From Comamonas sp. BIGb0152 (GTDB lineage: Bacteria > Pseudomonadota > Gammaproteobacteria > Burkholderiales > Burkholderiaceae_C): DNA of 64,000 nucleotides. Made by a program: the position numbers and the translations under genes. The notes beneath the pieces are model-generated. The model was not told the origin of the DNA, ran no database searches, and saw only the letters and a list, made by a program, of their open reading frames with translations. Positions 63,075 to 64,000 of this stretch are shown piece by piece. The stretch's first letter is position 1. Each line of letters begins with the position of its first letter. The DNA is taken from the NCBI RefSeq assembly GCF_024809975.1, contig NZ_JANUDY010000010.1, positions 124,001 to 188,000 of the forward strand. The letters are read 5' to 3'.

Positions 63075-64000
<926 letters not shown>

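Overview
The window looks like chromosomal DNA of a betaproteobacterium of the Comamonadaceae (Comamonas/Delftia type). The basis is high GC with strong third-position GC, a monomeric NADP-isocitrate dehydrogenase, TAXI and LysR genes typical of that family, and cydDC/efeUOB/kdg clusters of that flavour. No tRNA, rRNA or CRISPR array was recognised. One block, about 3.2-15.2 kb, is clearly lower in GC and reads as an acquired or fast-evolving island. Assignments come from reading motifs by eye; no database search was possible.

Layout. 1-2.3 kb: cydD and the start of cydC (cytochrome bd assembly exporter), minus strand. 3.3-15.2 kb: an Rhs polymorphic-toxin island. An exported YD-repeat protein is followed by a second exported protein with seven NBR1-like Ig domains, an Rhs core and a C-terminal EndoU ribonuclease. 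A small immunity gene comes next, then an IS5-family element, IS481 debris, and a run of small AT-rich genes that look like orphan immunity genes. 15.2-18.7 kb: a secreted protein, a TAXI binding protein, a P1-family peptidase and a His-rich exported protein. 18.8-24.3 kb: a sugar-acid cluster (FAH hydrolase, SDR, KdgT permease, divergent KduD and IclR/KdgR) with palindromic operators between the divergent halves, and a PhyH-type dioxygenase. 24.3-32.1 kb: LysR/MFS pair, alpha/beta hydrolase, a DUF11-like surface protein, an OmpR-type two-component system and ArfB. 32.4-36.1 kb: isocitrate dehydrogenase and an XRE/nucleotidyltransferase pair resembling a toxin-antitoxin system.

36.5-43.9 kb is the most unusual region. 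A 36-codon leader ORF begins MDPEPDP, like the Mg2+-sensing MgtL peptide. It precedes a hairpin that covers the next Shine-Dalgarno, then a small protein, then three CorA-family paralogues whose GMN filter motif reads SMN, GQN and GQN. The first two CorA genes are each overlapped by a gene for a small single-pass membrane protein, and the two small proteins share an AALHV motif. A porin and a FixL/FixJ-like two-component system follow.

44.4-48.9 kb: iron uptake (EfeU-EfeO fusion, EfeB, separate EfeO); the fused EfeO part has lost its HxxE metal motif. 49.3-55.4 kb: LysR/SDR/GlcG group, a membrane protein, an orphan transposase OrfA, DUF6882 and VOC proteins, and an Rrf2/thioredoxin-reductase-like pair with a clear autoregulatory palindrome. 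55.5-63 kb: a minus-strand catabolic operon (HIBADH-type dehydrogenase, two aldehyde dehydrogenases, a periplasmic binding protein, a two-subunit ThDP decarboxylase) with a divergent LysR. 63.1-64 kb: the 3' part of katG.
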